Assembly: GCA_027627225.1 (NCBI GenBank)
Contig: CM051033.1
Coordinates: forward strand, 50,343,516 to 50,407,515
Direction of reading: 5' to 3'
DNA: 64,000 nt
DNA from: Congeria kusceri
Taxonomy: Eukaryota > Mollusca > Bivalvia > Myida > Dreissenidae
This document shows positions 47,251 to 59,900 of this stretch, piece by piece. Every line of letters starts with the position of its first letter. The first letter of the stretch is position 1. Under the pieces are notes generated by a model that was not told the origin of the DNA, made no database searches, and saw only the letters and a program-made list of their open reading frames with translations. The translations under genes and the position numbers were made by a program.

Positions 47251-48649
47251 GTACCGCTTTTGTGACCGCCTTTTGTCCGTCGTGAATCGATCGTCGTTCG
47301 TCGTCAACATTTACCTTATGAACGACGAGTGGGGTTATTTACCCTCGGGACTTCGGTTAAAAACCATTACCCGAGCACACTGCTTAACATTTAAAAATCT
47401 GCGTTCGCTAAAACTATAATACAACCCTTCTTTAAAGGGTGTGACACATAAAATCTTTGCAGTGTGGGTGCGGTGCCTTATATAAAAACCTATTCGCAAA
47501 AATATGCTTAACTGTTAAAACTGAGTAGACAGCCAGAAGTACATAAAAATACTGTAGTTAAATAAATCTTTGTAAATAGGGAAAGAAACGGTAATAAATG
47601 CTGTAGAAAGAACTTTTCTCAATATAATGCACTACGTGAACTTTAAGAGGAATGCAGTAGTGTGGGAACTAATTTGCATACTGAGCTTGACGCTCTAAAC
47701 GGATAGTAAATGAACAAATCAAAATTATCGTCTCTAATCCGTCTGACCAATCAGCGTGAGGCTTATATAATGATGTTAGGGTCGGGCGAGTATGCACTAT
47801 TATGAACAACTGCAAGGAAATAATGAAAATAATGGATCTGCTAGATGGAAATATGCAGATTTTAAGATGAAAATGTTTGTAAAATTTGGGAGAACTAATT
47901 CTCTATGAAAGTGACATAATTAATTATGCTTTAATAAAGTATGAAGACACTTTGTTGAGTAATTTGTGTTTATTTATTGTTTTCTGTGCAGTTTAATACT
48001 TATGAACACTCTAGAGGCCACATTTATTGGCCCACTCTAGAGGCCACATTTATTTGCCCAATCTTAATGAAACTTGGTCAGAACATTTGTCCCAATGATA
48101 TCTCGGCCTAGTTCGAAACTGGGTCATCTGGGGTCAAAAACTAGGTCACTAGGTCAAATTGAAGAAAAAGCTTGTGAACACTCTAGAAGTCACATTTTTT
48201 GCCCAATCAACTTGAAATTTGCTCAGAACATTTGTTCTTATGATATCTCTGCTGAGTTCGAAAATGGTTTCGTTCCATTGGAAAAGATGGCTGGCAAGGG
48301 GGGGGGGTGGGGGGCAGTTTTCCTTATATGTCTATAGGAAAAGCTTGTGAACACTCTAGAAGTCACATTTTTTGCCCAATCTTCATGAAACTTAGTCAGA
48401 ACATTTGTCCCAATGATATCTCGGCCGAATTTGAATCTGGGTCATGTGGGGTCAAAAACTAGGTCACTAGGTCAAATTGAAGAAAAAGCTTGTTAACACT
48501 AGAAGTCAAATTTTTTTGCCCAATCTTCACAAAACGTGGTAAGAACATTTGTCTTAATGATATTTTGGCCGAGTTCAAATCTGGGTCATGTGGGGTGAAA
48601 AACTAGGTCACTAGGTCAATTTGAAGAAATAGCTTGTTAACACTGTAGA

Positions 48650-50600
48650 CTTGAGATTCTCATGTAGCAGATTCACCACAAAATGGGTACAACTGGAAAA
48701 AGGGATTGCCACAGGCTGCACCATCTCAGTAATATTATTTGTTATGGGGATGAATATGATCATCAAGGCAGCTGAACGGGAATCAAGAGGCCCCAAGACA
48801 AACTCAGGAATACGTCTCCCAGCAAACAGGGGCTTCATGGATGACATGACAGTCACAACAGAAACCCACATTCAGGCAAGGTGGATCCTCAAGACCCTTG
48901 ATGAGACTGTTCAGTGGGCAAGAATGCAATTCATGCCAGCAAAGTCAAGGTGTTTAGTGGTGAAAAAGGGAAAAGTTACAGATAAGTTCAAACTATTTAT
49001 TCAAAATAAAGAAATCCCTTCCCTAGCAAACAGTCCAATCAAGTGCTTAGGGAAATGGTTTGATTCTTCACTCACAGACATAGCTAGCCAAGAAAGGTTA
49101 TGGAAGCAAGAGGAAGAGGGGCTGAGTCGGATCAACAAGTCTGAACTCACAGGGAAGTTTAAAGCCTGGATTTTTCAACATGGCCTCCTGCCTAGGCTTA
49201 TATGGCCGTTAATGGTCAACGAGATACCCATCAGTACTGTAGAGAAGTTAGAACAGATGGTCAGTAAGCATCTGAGGAAGTGGCTTGGGCTACCACCATC
49301 CTTCACCAGCATTGGGTTATATGGAAAGTCAACAAAACTTCAGATACCAATTAGTTCCCTGGTGGAAGAGTACAAGGTGGCAAAATCATGTCTTCTGCTC
49401 ACACTCAGAGACTCTACAGATGAGAAGATCAGTGGGGCGGGCATAGAAGTAAGGACTGGAAGGAAGTGGTCAGTTAGCCATGCAGTGGAGCTAGCAGAAA
49501 CGAGCCTCATGCACAATGACATTGTAGGCACGACAAACAGGGGTAGAGAAGGGCTAGGCAGCAGACACCGTGAACGCTGGGAGAATTCTCACAATCTTCA
49601 AAGGCGAACCATGGTGCAAACACAAATCAGAAAAGTGGAAGTTCAGTCACGCACATCACGGTCTGTACAAATGGGACCCCAAGGAAATTGGACGAAGTGG
49701 AACGTACTAGAAAGAAAACTCACCTGGCATGAACTGTGGAACTATGAGCCACTCCAACTAAGTTTCCTTCTCCGATCAGTGTACGACATGCTGCCGTCTC
49801 CAGCAAACCTACACCAGTGGAAGCTGTCCGATGATCCCTCCTGCCCACTATGTGGAAACATAGGATCGCTACGCCCCATTTTGTCATCGTGTCCAACAGC
49901 ACTGTGCCAAGGTGCAATGGCAGACACCCTTGAAAAAGAAAGGAAGATTGTACGACCACAGAAGAAAACAGGGCCTCAGTTCATTAGCTTTGTGAGGGAG
50001 GGAGAGGCAAAGTCTAAACAATCATCTACAACCGGATTGCTCCAAGAATCCAAGCTTTGGGAGATGAGTGTTGACCTAGGGAAGAAACTAAAATTCCCAG
50101 AGGAAGTGACACGCAGAACCCTCCGACCGTACGTAGTATTATGGTCCAGATCCCCAAAGCTACTAATAATGGTTGAACTAATAGTGCCATGGGAGGAGAG
50201 GCTGGAGGAAGCACACGAGTTGAAGAATGCGAAATACCAAGACCTGGCTGACATGTGCAGAGACCAAGGTTGGAAGATGTGGGTCTACCCAGTAGAAGTT
50301 GGGTGTAGGGGCTTCCCATCACAGTCATCATGGAAAATGGCTGGAGCCATTGGCATCAAAGACAGAGCTCGGAAAGCCGCAATCCATGCCCTAGGGAAAG
50401 CTGCTGAAAGAGCGTCCAGTTGGCTCTGGCTACGACGAGCAGAAGCAACATGGAAGCCAATGTAGACAGGGTAGTGGCCGATCACCACTACCTGCCCCGC
50501 CACCTCGAGGATGTACTGAGCATAAGGGGGCGAAACATCCTATGACAGGAGGAGCTCAGCTGATGATGTCTACGTTACGCAGGACACTGTATCTACACAT
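48650..50600 (+). mobile_element. 5'-truncated non-LTR retrotransposon inserted in the tandem array
   Basis: The insert joins unit sequence on the left (TTAACACTGTAG) and right (AGAAGTCAAATTTTTT), so the empty site can be read as AACACT-TAG-AAGTCAA. It holds one long frame and about 130 bp of 3' sequence. No polyA tail and no clear target duplication. Confidence 0.8.
48651..50465 (+). pseudogene. Retrotransposon ORF: reverse transcriptase C-half, zinc knuckle, restriction-like endonuclease
   Basis: An open frame of 604 codons begins with TTG, with an in-frame stop just upstream at 48630, so the N-terminal part is missing. Residues 18-30 (GIATGCTISVILF) fit the RT motif before the active site; FMDD at 62-65 is the catalytic motif. 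C398-x2-C401-x7-P409-x4-C414 is a zinc knuckle with Pro where His is expected. Residues 491-551 (LRPY ... VELIVPWEE ... PVEVGCRGF) match the restriction-like nuclease region of a widespread metazoan element family, which normally has LRPD; here Asp is Tyr494, with E509 and nearby Lys kept. The frame has no internal stop, so truncation and these substitutions may be fairly recent. Not expected to be active. Confidence 0.75.
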
Positions 50601-51429
50601 CAGAAGTCAAATTTTTTCCCCCAATCTTCATGAAACTTGGTCAGAACATATGTCCCAATGATATATCGGCCGTGTTCGAATTTGGGTCATGGGGGTTCAA
50701 AAACTAGGTCACTAGGTTAAAATGAAGAAAAAGCTTGTTAACACTCTAGGAGTCACATTTTTTGCCCAATCTTCATAAAACATGGTCAGAACATTTGTCT
50801 AAATGATTTTTTGGCCGAGTTCGAATCTGGGTCATGTGGGGTGAAAATCTAGGTCACTTGGTCAAATTGAAGAAAAGCTTGTTAACACTCTAGAAGTCAC
50901 ATTTTTGCCCAATCTTCATGAAACTTGGTAAGAACATTTGTCCCAATTATATCTAGGCCGAGTTTGAATCTGGTCATGTGGGGTGAAAAACTAGGTCAAT
51001 AGGTCAAATTGAAGAAAAAGATTGTTAACACTCTAGAAGTTACATTATTTGCTCAATCGTCATGAAACTTGGTTAGAACATTTGTCCCAATGGTATCTCG
51101 GCCAAGTTCAAATATGGTTCATGTGGGGTCAAAAACTAGGTCACTAGGTCAAAATGAAGAAAAATTTCAATTTCAATATGTACTTCAAAATTTTGAATGT
51201 CTGTTGTCACTTAAGTTTTTCAAACCATGATGATTAAGGCCCCATTTCCATCAGTCCTTCAGTATATCCATATTCTTATAAAAATCTAACACTTGGAAAA
51301 TTGTTCGACTTATGAAACTCAGGTGAGCGACCCATGGCCATTTGGCCCTCTTGTATTTAAATAATTACACAAGGATCAAACCCTGCATGTGTTTGACAAA
51401 TATGGAATGTATGTTTGTGTGTTTTTCAG

Positions 51430-51593
51430 AAATGAACGATATGACTGATACTTACAAAGGCTACATTACTTCTAAACCCAGATCTGGGATTGGAACGAAC
51501 ACTACTGAAATGCTTGATGGAATTACCCCTGACGAAACGCTTTGTGAAACCACCCCAGCCGAAATGCTTCGTGAAACAACTGCTCCTGAACTG
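51430..51593 (+). CDS. Gene 4 candidate exon 1 (start codon 51432)
   Basis: After GTTTTTCAG, ATG opens MNDMTDTYKGYITSKPRSGI and a Thr/Glu-rich stretch with repeated LCET/LRET-like blocks. A possible donor GTTTGT at 51594 leaves phase 0, fitting the next exon; otherwise the frame ends at TGA 51606-51608. Function unknown. Confidence 0.35.
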
Positions 51594-51699
51594 GTTTGTG
51601 AAACTTGAATCTTTTTAACAAAGCAATAATATCACATATGACCATCAGTATACTGGTGTAACGTACGAGCAGTTGTTGCTGGCTGAGAAGATAGCTGAG

Positions 51700-52025
51700 C
51701 ACAATTGTTCGGACCAGTGGTTGAACTGTGGTTCCGACCAGTGGTTGAGCTGTTGTTCAAATCTGTTGTTGAGCTTTGTTTCAACCCGATGGTTGAGCTG
51801 TGTTTCAACTCGATGGTTGAGCAAGGGTTCAACTTGATGGTTGAGCAAGTGTTAAACTCGATAGTTGAGCAAAGGTTCAACTCGATGATTGAGTGTTTCA
51901 ACTCGATAGTTGAGCAAGGGTTCAACTCGATGGTTGAGCAAGGGTTCAACTCAATGGTTGAGCAAGGGTTTACACTCGATGGTTGAGCAAGGGTTCAACT
52001 CGATGGTTGAGCAAGGGTTCAGGAG
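51700..52025. repeat. 24-bp minisatellite, ~13 units
   Basis: Variants of GTTGAGCAAGGGTTCAACTC plus GATG. As 24 is a multiple of 3, both strands are open as octapeptide repeats (FNSMVEQG plus; NPCSTIEL minus). Units degrade leftwards and homogenise to the right. Confidence 0.9.
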
Positions 52026-52902
52026 CTCAGCTCTGCTGATATTTAATCAGGCAACTTAGAGGGTGTGCGTTGAGCTACCTTGTTGAGATATATCTACCAA
52101 TTCTGCTGATACAAGAACAGACAACTTGGTTAGAATATCGTTTGACTATAATATATTATACTATTACCTTGTAACGATGTTACTTGGTCGGGGTCCGTAA
52201 TCAGACTGACTATTTGAGAGGAAACTGTCCTTATATACGTATTAGCCCCACCTACCTAAGTGCGATGTCATGTGACTAATTGAATGTCTGAACGAATACT
52301 AATATCTGAAATATGTGAAGTTGAGAATAACATGGAATATGTAATAAGGAAGAGGTGTAAGCTTGATTTAACTGGCATCGAGTGTTAAACAAAATTTATG
52401 AATTAAATGAAAACCAATGGCTAAATATGACGTTATTAGATTAAATGTTAAATCATGAATAGTTCTTACCTAATAATATTGTTTACTTGTTGTTGTTGTT
52501 GATTTGCGGTACAGCAGGTTACATACAACTAAACAAAATAAACAAAACTGATTGAGCTTGGCAGAGCGTTAGGTGGAGATTTGTCACACTGGTATAAAAT
52601 GTTGCAAATCATGATTTTTTGTCATAAAAAAGAATTCTCCTTGTGTATGAAATCCACTCTGATTATTGGAAAAGCAGTTTTGAGAGATTGTAATAAGTAG
52701 TGTTGTTGTTCCGCATCAAGATTTGTCTTTATAATCTCTATATTAATATATTTCTGTATAGTGTATAGTGGTTTGCATACTTTGGAAAATGTTTTCCATT
52801 GTACTCTACATGTATTTGTAATTGTTAAAGTTGTGTGTCCTTGACATTTAGATTGACCTGACCCTTAGAAAGAATGTTGCAAGTCTAAAACTGAATTATT
52901 GT

Positions 52903-53885
52903 TATACCCCCACAAACGAAGTTTAGGGGGGGGGTATATAGGAGTGAGCTGGTCGGTCTGTTGGTTTTTGGTTACTGGATGATAACTCAAGAAAGGCGTG
53001 ACATATTCAAATAATTTTTGGTACACATGTGTAACATCATAAAATACAGGTCAAGTTCGACTTTGGTTACAAACCACTAATTTTGACAGAGTTATGGCCC
53101 CTTTTCGACTTAAATTCCCTAAAAACATGGTTTTGGAACGATAACTCAATAATGGCTTGACATATTCAAATAATTTTTGGTATACTTGTGTAACATCATA
53201 AAATACGGGTCAAGTTCGACTTTGGTTACAAACCACTAATTTTGACAGAGTTATGGCCCCTTTTCGACTTAAATTCCCTAAAATTATGGTTTCTTGATGA
53301 TAACTCAACAATGGCATGACATATTCAAATAATTCATGGTATACATGTGTAGCATCATAAAATACGGGTCAAATTCGACTTTGGTTACACACCACTAAAT
53401 TTTGACAGAGTTATGGCCCTTTACTTGACTTAAATTTCCTAAAAACATGGTTTCCTGACGATAACTCAACAATGACTTGACATATTTAAATATTTATTGG
53501 TACACATGTGACGCAGCATAAAATACAGGTCAAGTTCGACTTTGGTTACAAACCACAAAATTTTGACACAGTTATGGACCCCCTATTTGACATAAATTCC
53601 CGAAAAACATGGACAATAACTCATGAAAGGCTTCACATATTGAACTTATTTTTGGTACATAGGTGTAACATCATAAAATACGGGTCAAGTTCAACTTTGG
53701 TTACAAACCACTAAATGTTGACAGAGTTATGGCTCCTATTGAAATTAAATTTTTCCAAGTACACTGTTGACCATTCACAAATTAAAACATTCTCTCTGTC
53801 CATTTCTTTCGAATGGATGCCATAGTTTTGTGACAAGGCCATATTGTGTGGGTATATCCGTCACTCATGTGACAATTCTAGTTTT
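52903..53885. repeat. ~170-bp tandem array with TATACCCCCAC ends
   Basis: Units carry AACATCATAAAATACGGGTC and GACAGAGTTATGGCCCC. The left end TTATACCCCCACAAACG mirrors the right GTGTGGGTATATCC. The right end has hairpin GTCAC-TCAT-GTGAC (53860-53873) followed by AATTCTAGTT. Confidence 0.8.
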
Positions 53886-53917
53886 AAATACTTAATGCAA
53901 TGTACTTAATTTCATAG

Positions 53918-53992
53918 ACAGGGGCCGAAGGCGACAATCTGCAGAGAACATGCGATGTTTGGACCTCTTCTCAGATACGACATCTGTATTCG
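53918..53992 (+). CDS. Gene 4 exon
   Basis: 75 bp, acceptor TTTCATAG, donor GTACAA. Phase 0 reading is TGAEGDNLQRTCDVWTSSQI and five more residues; only this phase suits the next exon. Confidence 0.45.
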
Positions 53993-56900
53993 GTACAAGA
54001 TTTCACTTTTATCATATTAGACAGTTTCTTACTTCTTTCTATTCCTACAGTGGCTACTTCTTAACTCTTTAGGAAATTACCTACCTACTTCTGTTAAATT
54101 TTTATAAACTGTAAAAACATCTACACTGAAAAGTGTTTGACTTACAAGTTCTTACAGAATGACAGACCAGATCAGAACCAACTTACGCCTATGGGAGATA
54201 ATGGACTGAAGACTTCACTTTCTGTGGTAATGTATAGCTTAGACTCATTAACCGGACACTGACTTTTATGCATGAATAAATTATGAATTCATTATGATGA
54301 AGATATAGAGGATATTTGTTGGTTTCGGTAGAATATGGAATTTAATTCACGATTGATCATGAAAATTTATGTTTTCAGCCACTCGTGAAAATTTTTTTTT
54401 TCTATGATCACGAGTGAATCAAAAATCGATATTCTACCGAAACCTACAAAGTTTCTTTTTATTTTATGCTTTTTACTCCGTTTTGTTACTTTTTATGTGC
54501 TATCTAAATACATTTAATTTGAAAACATCGCAGGAATTATAACGTCATGACGTCACAATTTTGAGCCCGGCATTGTTGACAGCCCGTTTCATTTGCTGTA
54601 TTAAATCGGGAACCAATTTGAAACTGTGAAAATTACTGTAGTGATAATTTACACTGTTTCAAACAGTGAATTACCAATTTTATTTCACTGATATTTCCCT
54701 ATAAATCACTGGAAAGCATAAAATCAATTAGTTTCTGTACTACAATGGAGTTCAGTCGATGAAAAGTAAACGAACGAAGTTTAGGGGGTGGTATATAGGA
54801 GTGAGCTTGTCGGTCTGTTTGTTTTTTGGTTTCCGGATGATAACTCAAGAAGGGCTTGACATATTCAAATAATGTTTGGTACACATGTGTAACATCATAA
54901 AATATTTGGTACAAGTTCGACTTTGGTTACAAACCACTAAATTTTGACAGAGGGGTGGCAGCGTCAACTTTTTGTTTCCGCTCTCTAACTCGAGAACGAA
55001 TTGAGCTATTGTAATGAGACTTCATACATAGATACCTTATATCAAGACCTCGCTTGTGATTACATATGGGGTCAAGGTCACTGTTATTAAAAATAGAAAA
55101 ACGGTTTCCTCTCAATAACTTGAAAACGCATCAAGATATTTAATGAAACTTCATACATAGATACCTTATAGGGAGACCTTGCCTGAGGTTGCATATGGGG
55201 TGGGAGGGGTCAAAGTCAAGGTCACCGTTACTAAAAATAGAAAAACGGTTTCTGCTCAATAACTTGAGAATGCATTGAGATATTTTAATGAAACTTCATA
55301 CATAGATACGTTTTATCGAAACCTCGCTTGGGATTTCATATGGGGTGGGTGGGGTCAAGGTCACCATTACTAAAAATAGAAAAACAGTTTCCACTCAATA
55401 ACTTGAGAAAGCATTGAGATATTTTAATGAAACTTCATTCATAGGTACCTTATATAGAGACCTTGCTTGGGATTGCATATGGGGTGGGTGGTGTCAGGGT
55501 CATGATCACCATTACTAAAAATAGAAAAACAGGTTCCGCTCAATGAATTGAGAACGCATTGAGATATTTTAATGAAACTTCATATGTAGATATCTCATAT
55601 TGAAACCTTGCTTGGGACTGCATATGGTGTGGATGGGGTCAAGGTCACCATAACTAAAAATAGGCAAAAAGTTTCCACTCAATACCTAGAAAACGAATTG
55701 AGATATTTTTAATGAAACTTCATATGTAGATACCTTATATCTAGACCTCTCTTGTGATTGCATATGGGGTGGGTGGGGTCTAGGTCACCTTTGCAAAAAA
55801 AAAAAAAACTGTTTGCACTTAATAACTTAAGAACTTATTTAGGTATTTTAATGAAACTTCATATGTAGATACCTTATATTGAGACCTCGCTTTGGTCAAG
55901 GTAACCATTTCCTAGCCATAGGTGTATGACCTTCACCTTGCACCTAGAACTTTCTTTCATTATTGTGCTGACTTATGCATTTCGTTAGAAAAATTTGGTT
56001 TTCGTGGAATTTCCACATTTCTTGTTAAATTATGTTTGGTATACAGGTGTAACATGATAAAATACAGATCAAGTTCTACTTCAGTTACAAACTACTAAAT
56101 GTTGACAGAGTTATGGCTCCTACTGAAATAATTTTTTTCCAAATCCATTGTTAAACATTCACAAATTAAAGCACTCTCTCTGTGTCTAATTCTTTCAAAT
56201 GGATGCCATAGTTTTGTGACAAGGCCATATTGTGGGGGTATATCTGTCACTCATGGGGTCTAGGTCACCTTTGCTAAAAATAAAAAAAACTGTTTGCACT
56301 TAATAACTTAAGAACTTATTTAGATATTTTAATGAAACTTCATATGTAGATACCGTATATTGAGACCTCGCTTTGGTCAAGGTAACCATTTCCTAGCCAT
56401 AGGTGTATGACCTTCACCTTGCACCTAGAACTTTCTTTCATTATTGTGCTGACTTATGCATTTCGTTAGAAAAATTTGGTTTTCGTGGAATTTCCACATT
56501 TCTTGTTAAATTATGTTTGGTATACAGGTGTAACATCATAAAATACAGATCAAGTTCTACTTGAGTTACAAACTACTAAATGTTGACAGAGTTATGGCTC
56601 ATATTGAAATAATTTTTTTCCAAATACACTGTTAAACATTCACAAATTAAAGCATTCTCTCTGTGTCTAATTCTTTCAAATGGATACCATAGTTCTGTGA
56701 CAAGGCCATATTGTGGGGGTATATCCGTCACTCATGTGACAATTCTAGTTAAGCCCCCCTTCGAAGAAGTGGGGGTATATTGGTTTGCATCTGTCGGTTA
56801 GCCGGTTGGTCGGTCGGGCGGATGGTCGGTCTGTCCGTAGACCATTTTGTTTCCGCATGATATCTAGAGATATCATGCGGAAGATGCCTATAACTTTTGA

Positions 56901-59900
56901 GGTCAACAGGTCAAAGGTCAATGTCACCATTGCTAAAAATAGAAAAATAACTTGAGAACGCATCAAGATATTTTAATGAAACTTTATACATAGATACCTT
57001 ATATCGAGACCTCGCTTGGGACCGCATATGGGGTGGGTGGGTTCAAGGTCAAGGTCACCATTACTAAAAATAGAAAAATGGTTTCCGCTCAATAACTTGA
57101 GAACGCATTTTAATGAAACTTCATACATAGATACCAGGGTTTCCCGCAGGCCTGTTTCGCTTGTCGGGCCCGACATGCCTTCAAAGCAGTTAGTTATTTG
57201 CCGACATTCTTAAATAACGCCGACATGCTTTAATGTTCAAAGTGACAACCCTTAATCCCTTTATCTATTACAACGATCTTTAATCACGGGGCCATACACT
57301 TCCGTTAGTGTTATTGACAAGTGACTGAACTGTGTAGTCCCGCCCACAACGATCTCATTAGTCAATCAAATGCGGTGATTTGTAGCGCGGAGTTTATACC
57401 TTACTAACAACTAAAAACGTAACAACAAATACTAGCGTTGACGGGAAAAGTGAACAGGCATTTTAAGACATTTGATTATTATATTTAACGTTTTATTTTA
57501 TCCCGGTAATTTCCTTATCTATTTCAAAATTATGGAAACAAATAATATAATATATAGCCTCATTTCAAAATACAATTTAACATCGTCAACCGTAATTTTG
57601 TTCTCATAAATACTGCAATTAGGCACTTAACCAGAACACGCACGCTTTTCATGAGGCATCCGCGACATTGTGCATAGCAATTTTTGGGCGCTGTTGTAGC
57701 ATAACACGCTTTTTACATGGAGATACAGGCCCGTATTTTATGTCGAATAGGAGCCACATGTTCAAGTATTTAAAAACAACCGTGATTTGTTCTGCTTTTT
57801 ATGTCCGCATGTAGTATAACTGATATTAGTTATGATTTCCTTTCCATCGGAAAACAATTAATGAAATAATGACGAGCGGTCATGATAGAATTTCAAGGCG
57901 GAAAAAAGCTAGGCTTTTCAACGAATCTGAATACCATGTATGATTAGAAATTAATTCCATAAAAAATGAAGCCTAGTATTTTGATGTACACTGCCTCCAA
58001 AAGGCGTTAGGTCAACATGTTTTTATTTAATTAAGAAAACTTGGGTAATTGCGATTTTAGTAGGAGAAATATTTTTTATAGTTTCATTTTTATAAAAGGA
58101 AGAATTCCCAAATTAAAGATAATGGGAAGAGAGGTGCTGGCCGAGCAAAAGGCTAGGTAGTTTAAGAGATAAAGGGCCAATTTGATTGCCGCCAGGTCGC
58201 GCGATACGGCAGATTTTGGGGAGTTGGATTCGAGCTGTGCAGCCAATTTCTGGGAGGTGGGGACGAAGCTGATTTATGGGAGCTGGGGTCGGGCGATGCG
58301 GCCGATTTTGAAGAGGTGGGGGTCAAACGCAGTGGGGCCGATTTTAGGGGGATGGTGGCTAAGGGGTCGGGTTGGAACGATCTCGGGGGGTGGGGTGGGT
58401 CAAGTTCAAGTTCAAGATCACCGTTACTAAAAATAGAAATAGAAAAACAATTTCCGCTAAATAACTTTTGAAGGCATCAAGATATTTTAATGAAACTTCA
58501 TACATAGATACCTTATATTGAGACCTCTATTGGGATTTCATATGGGGTGGATAGGGTCAAGGTCAAGGTCACCATTACTAAAAATACAAAAAACAATTTC
58601 CGCTCAATAACTGGAGAACGCATCGAGATATTTTAATGAAACTTCATACATAGATATCATATATCGAGACCTCACTTGGGATTGCATATTTAAAAAAATT
58701 CTTAACAATTGCACATATTCACAACTTGGCTGCAAGTCGGGCAGCATACATGTTTTACAAACATCTCTTGTTTTACTTGTGAAACAATACATGTGCATAA
58801 ACAAAACCATGTATAAACAAAGGATGCAATTTCGAGCACGTAATTTATGCTTATATACAGTTGAACATTGCTATTTCGAACACCGTTAATTCGAATTAAT
58901 TGCTATTTCAAACTATTTTGTCGGTCCCAACTTTGTTCCGTTATTTAACTAAAATAACAATTATTAATTCGAAGTTGTCTATTTCGAATTCATCTCTATT
59001 TCGAACAATGCTGAAAATTTTACAATCTTTACAATGTTATTTACAAACCTTCATTATACATGTCAACAAGAAACAAGAAAAGAAAATAACTAATGACATG
59101 TAAAACCATAATTAATATCATCAAGATTTCAATCGATGATCATCACCTGGTTTGTTTTGATGGCAGGGATTCGATTAGAGTTATTCTCGGAACCAGTCAG
59201 ATATCTGTGCAGAGGTTGGAACCTCGCTTTTTCAAACTTTCGAACTATTTTTGACGGTCCCAACGACTTCGAAATAGCGGTGTTCAACTGTACATGTCGA
59301 GTCCCAGCTTTATAAATATTTTACTCTCCGTCGTGAAGTAAGAATTTTCTTTTTGTGTTATAACTTTGTGTATTTTCTCAAAGCATTGCTATATATTTGG
59401 TTAATGACAATAGTATGTCAATTTAATCTAAAATATTGTTAATATTCAGCATGATTCACCAAATTAAAATACCATAACAACATTTTTTATTTGCAGAGTG
59501 GTTCGGGCAAGAAGAGCGGACCTGATTTGGAAAAAACCCCACCATTGTATAGTTTTACTCAGACCGTAGACTTTGACGAGGTAAGAAATTGTAATTAAAT
59601 TCGATTTTCCCATCTGTGTGATTGTTCATGACGCTCCAAAAAATAATCCTAGTCCAGAGGTCAACTTAAGTGAAAAGTGCAGATAGACAATCTTAAGTGT
59701 TCACAAAGAGTAAATGTAGAAGGATTGGATTAACAAAACAAAAAGATTGGGGGAATTTTAAGTCACTCGAGACAACTAGGATATTCTACATTCCTGAATA
59801 CAGATTTTCATGTCTAAGTACTAACAAATGATCTGTTATTCATTTCAAAGGCATCATTAATATAAACTTGATAAACAATTTGAAAACATGTTTGAATTGT

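Larger units (their letters stand above)
47990..51352. repeat. ~150-170-bp tandem array split by a retrotransposon
   Basis: Units contain CTTGTTAACACTCTAGAAGT, GCCCAATCTTCATGAAACTT and CCCAATGATATCTCGGCC before 48649 and again after 50601. The right end is CAGGTGAGCGACCCATGG followed by CCCTCTTGT. Confidence 0.85.
56753..58690. repeat. ~150-bp CTTCATACATAGATACC array interrupted at ~57,135
   Basis: Units run from 56880 to 57135 and again from about 58400 to 58685, with unrelated AT-rich and G-rich sequence (57140-58400) between, apparently an insertion. Confidence 0.65.

Noticed and set aside
48611..50503. Several minus-strand frames opposite the retrotransposon ORF
   Set aside because: Shadows of the 604-codon plus-strand frame.
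58182..58430. 82-codon Gly-rich frame
   Set aside because: Lies on imperfect G-rich repeats; no splice support.
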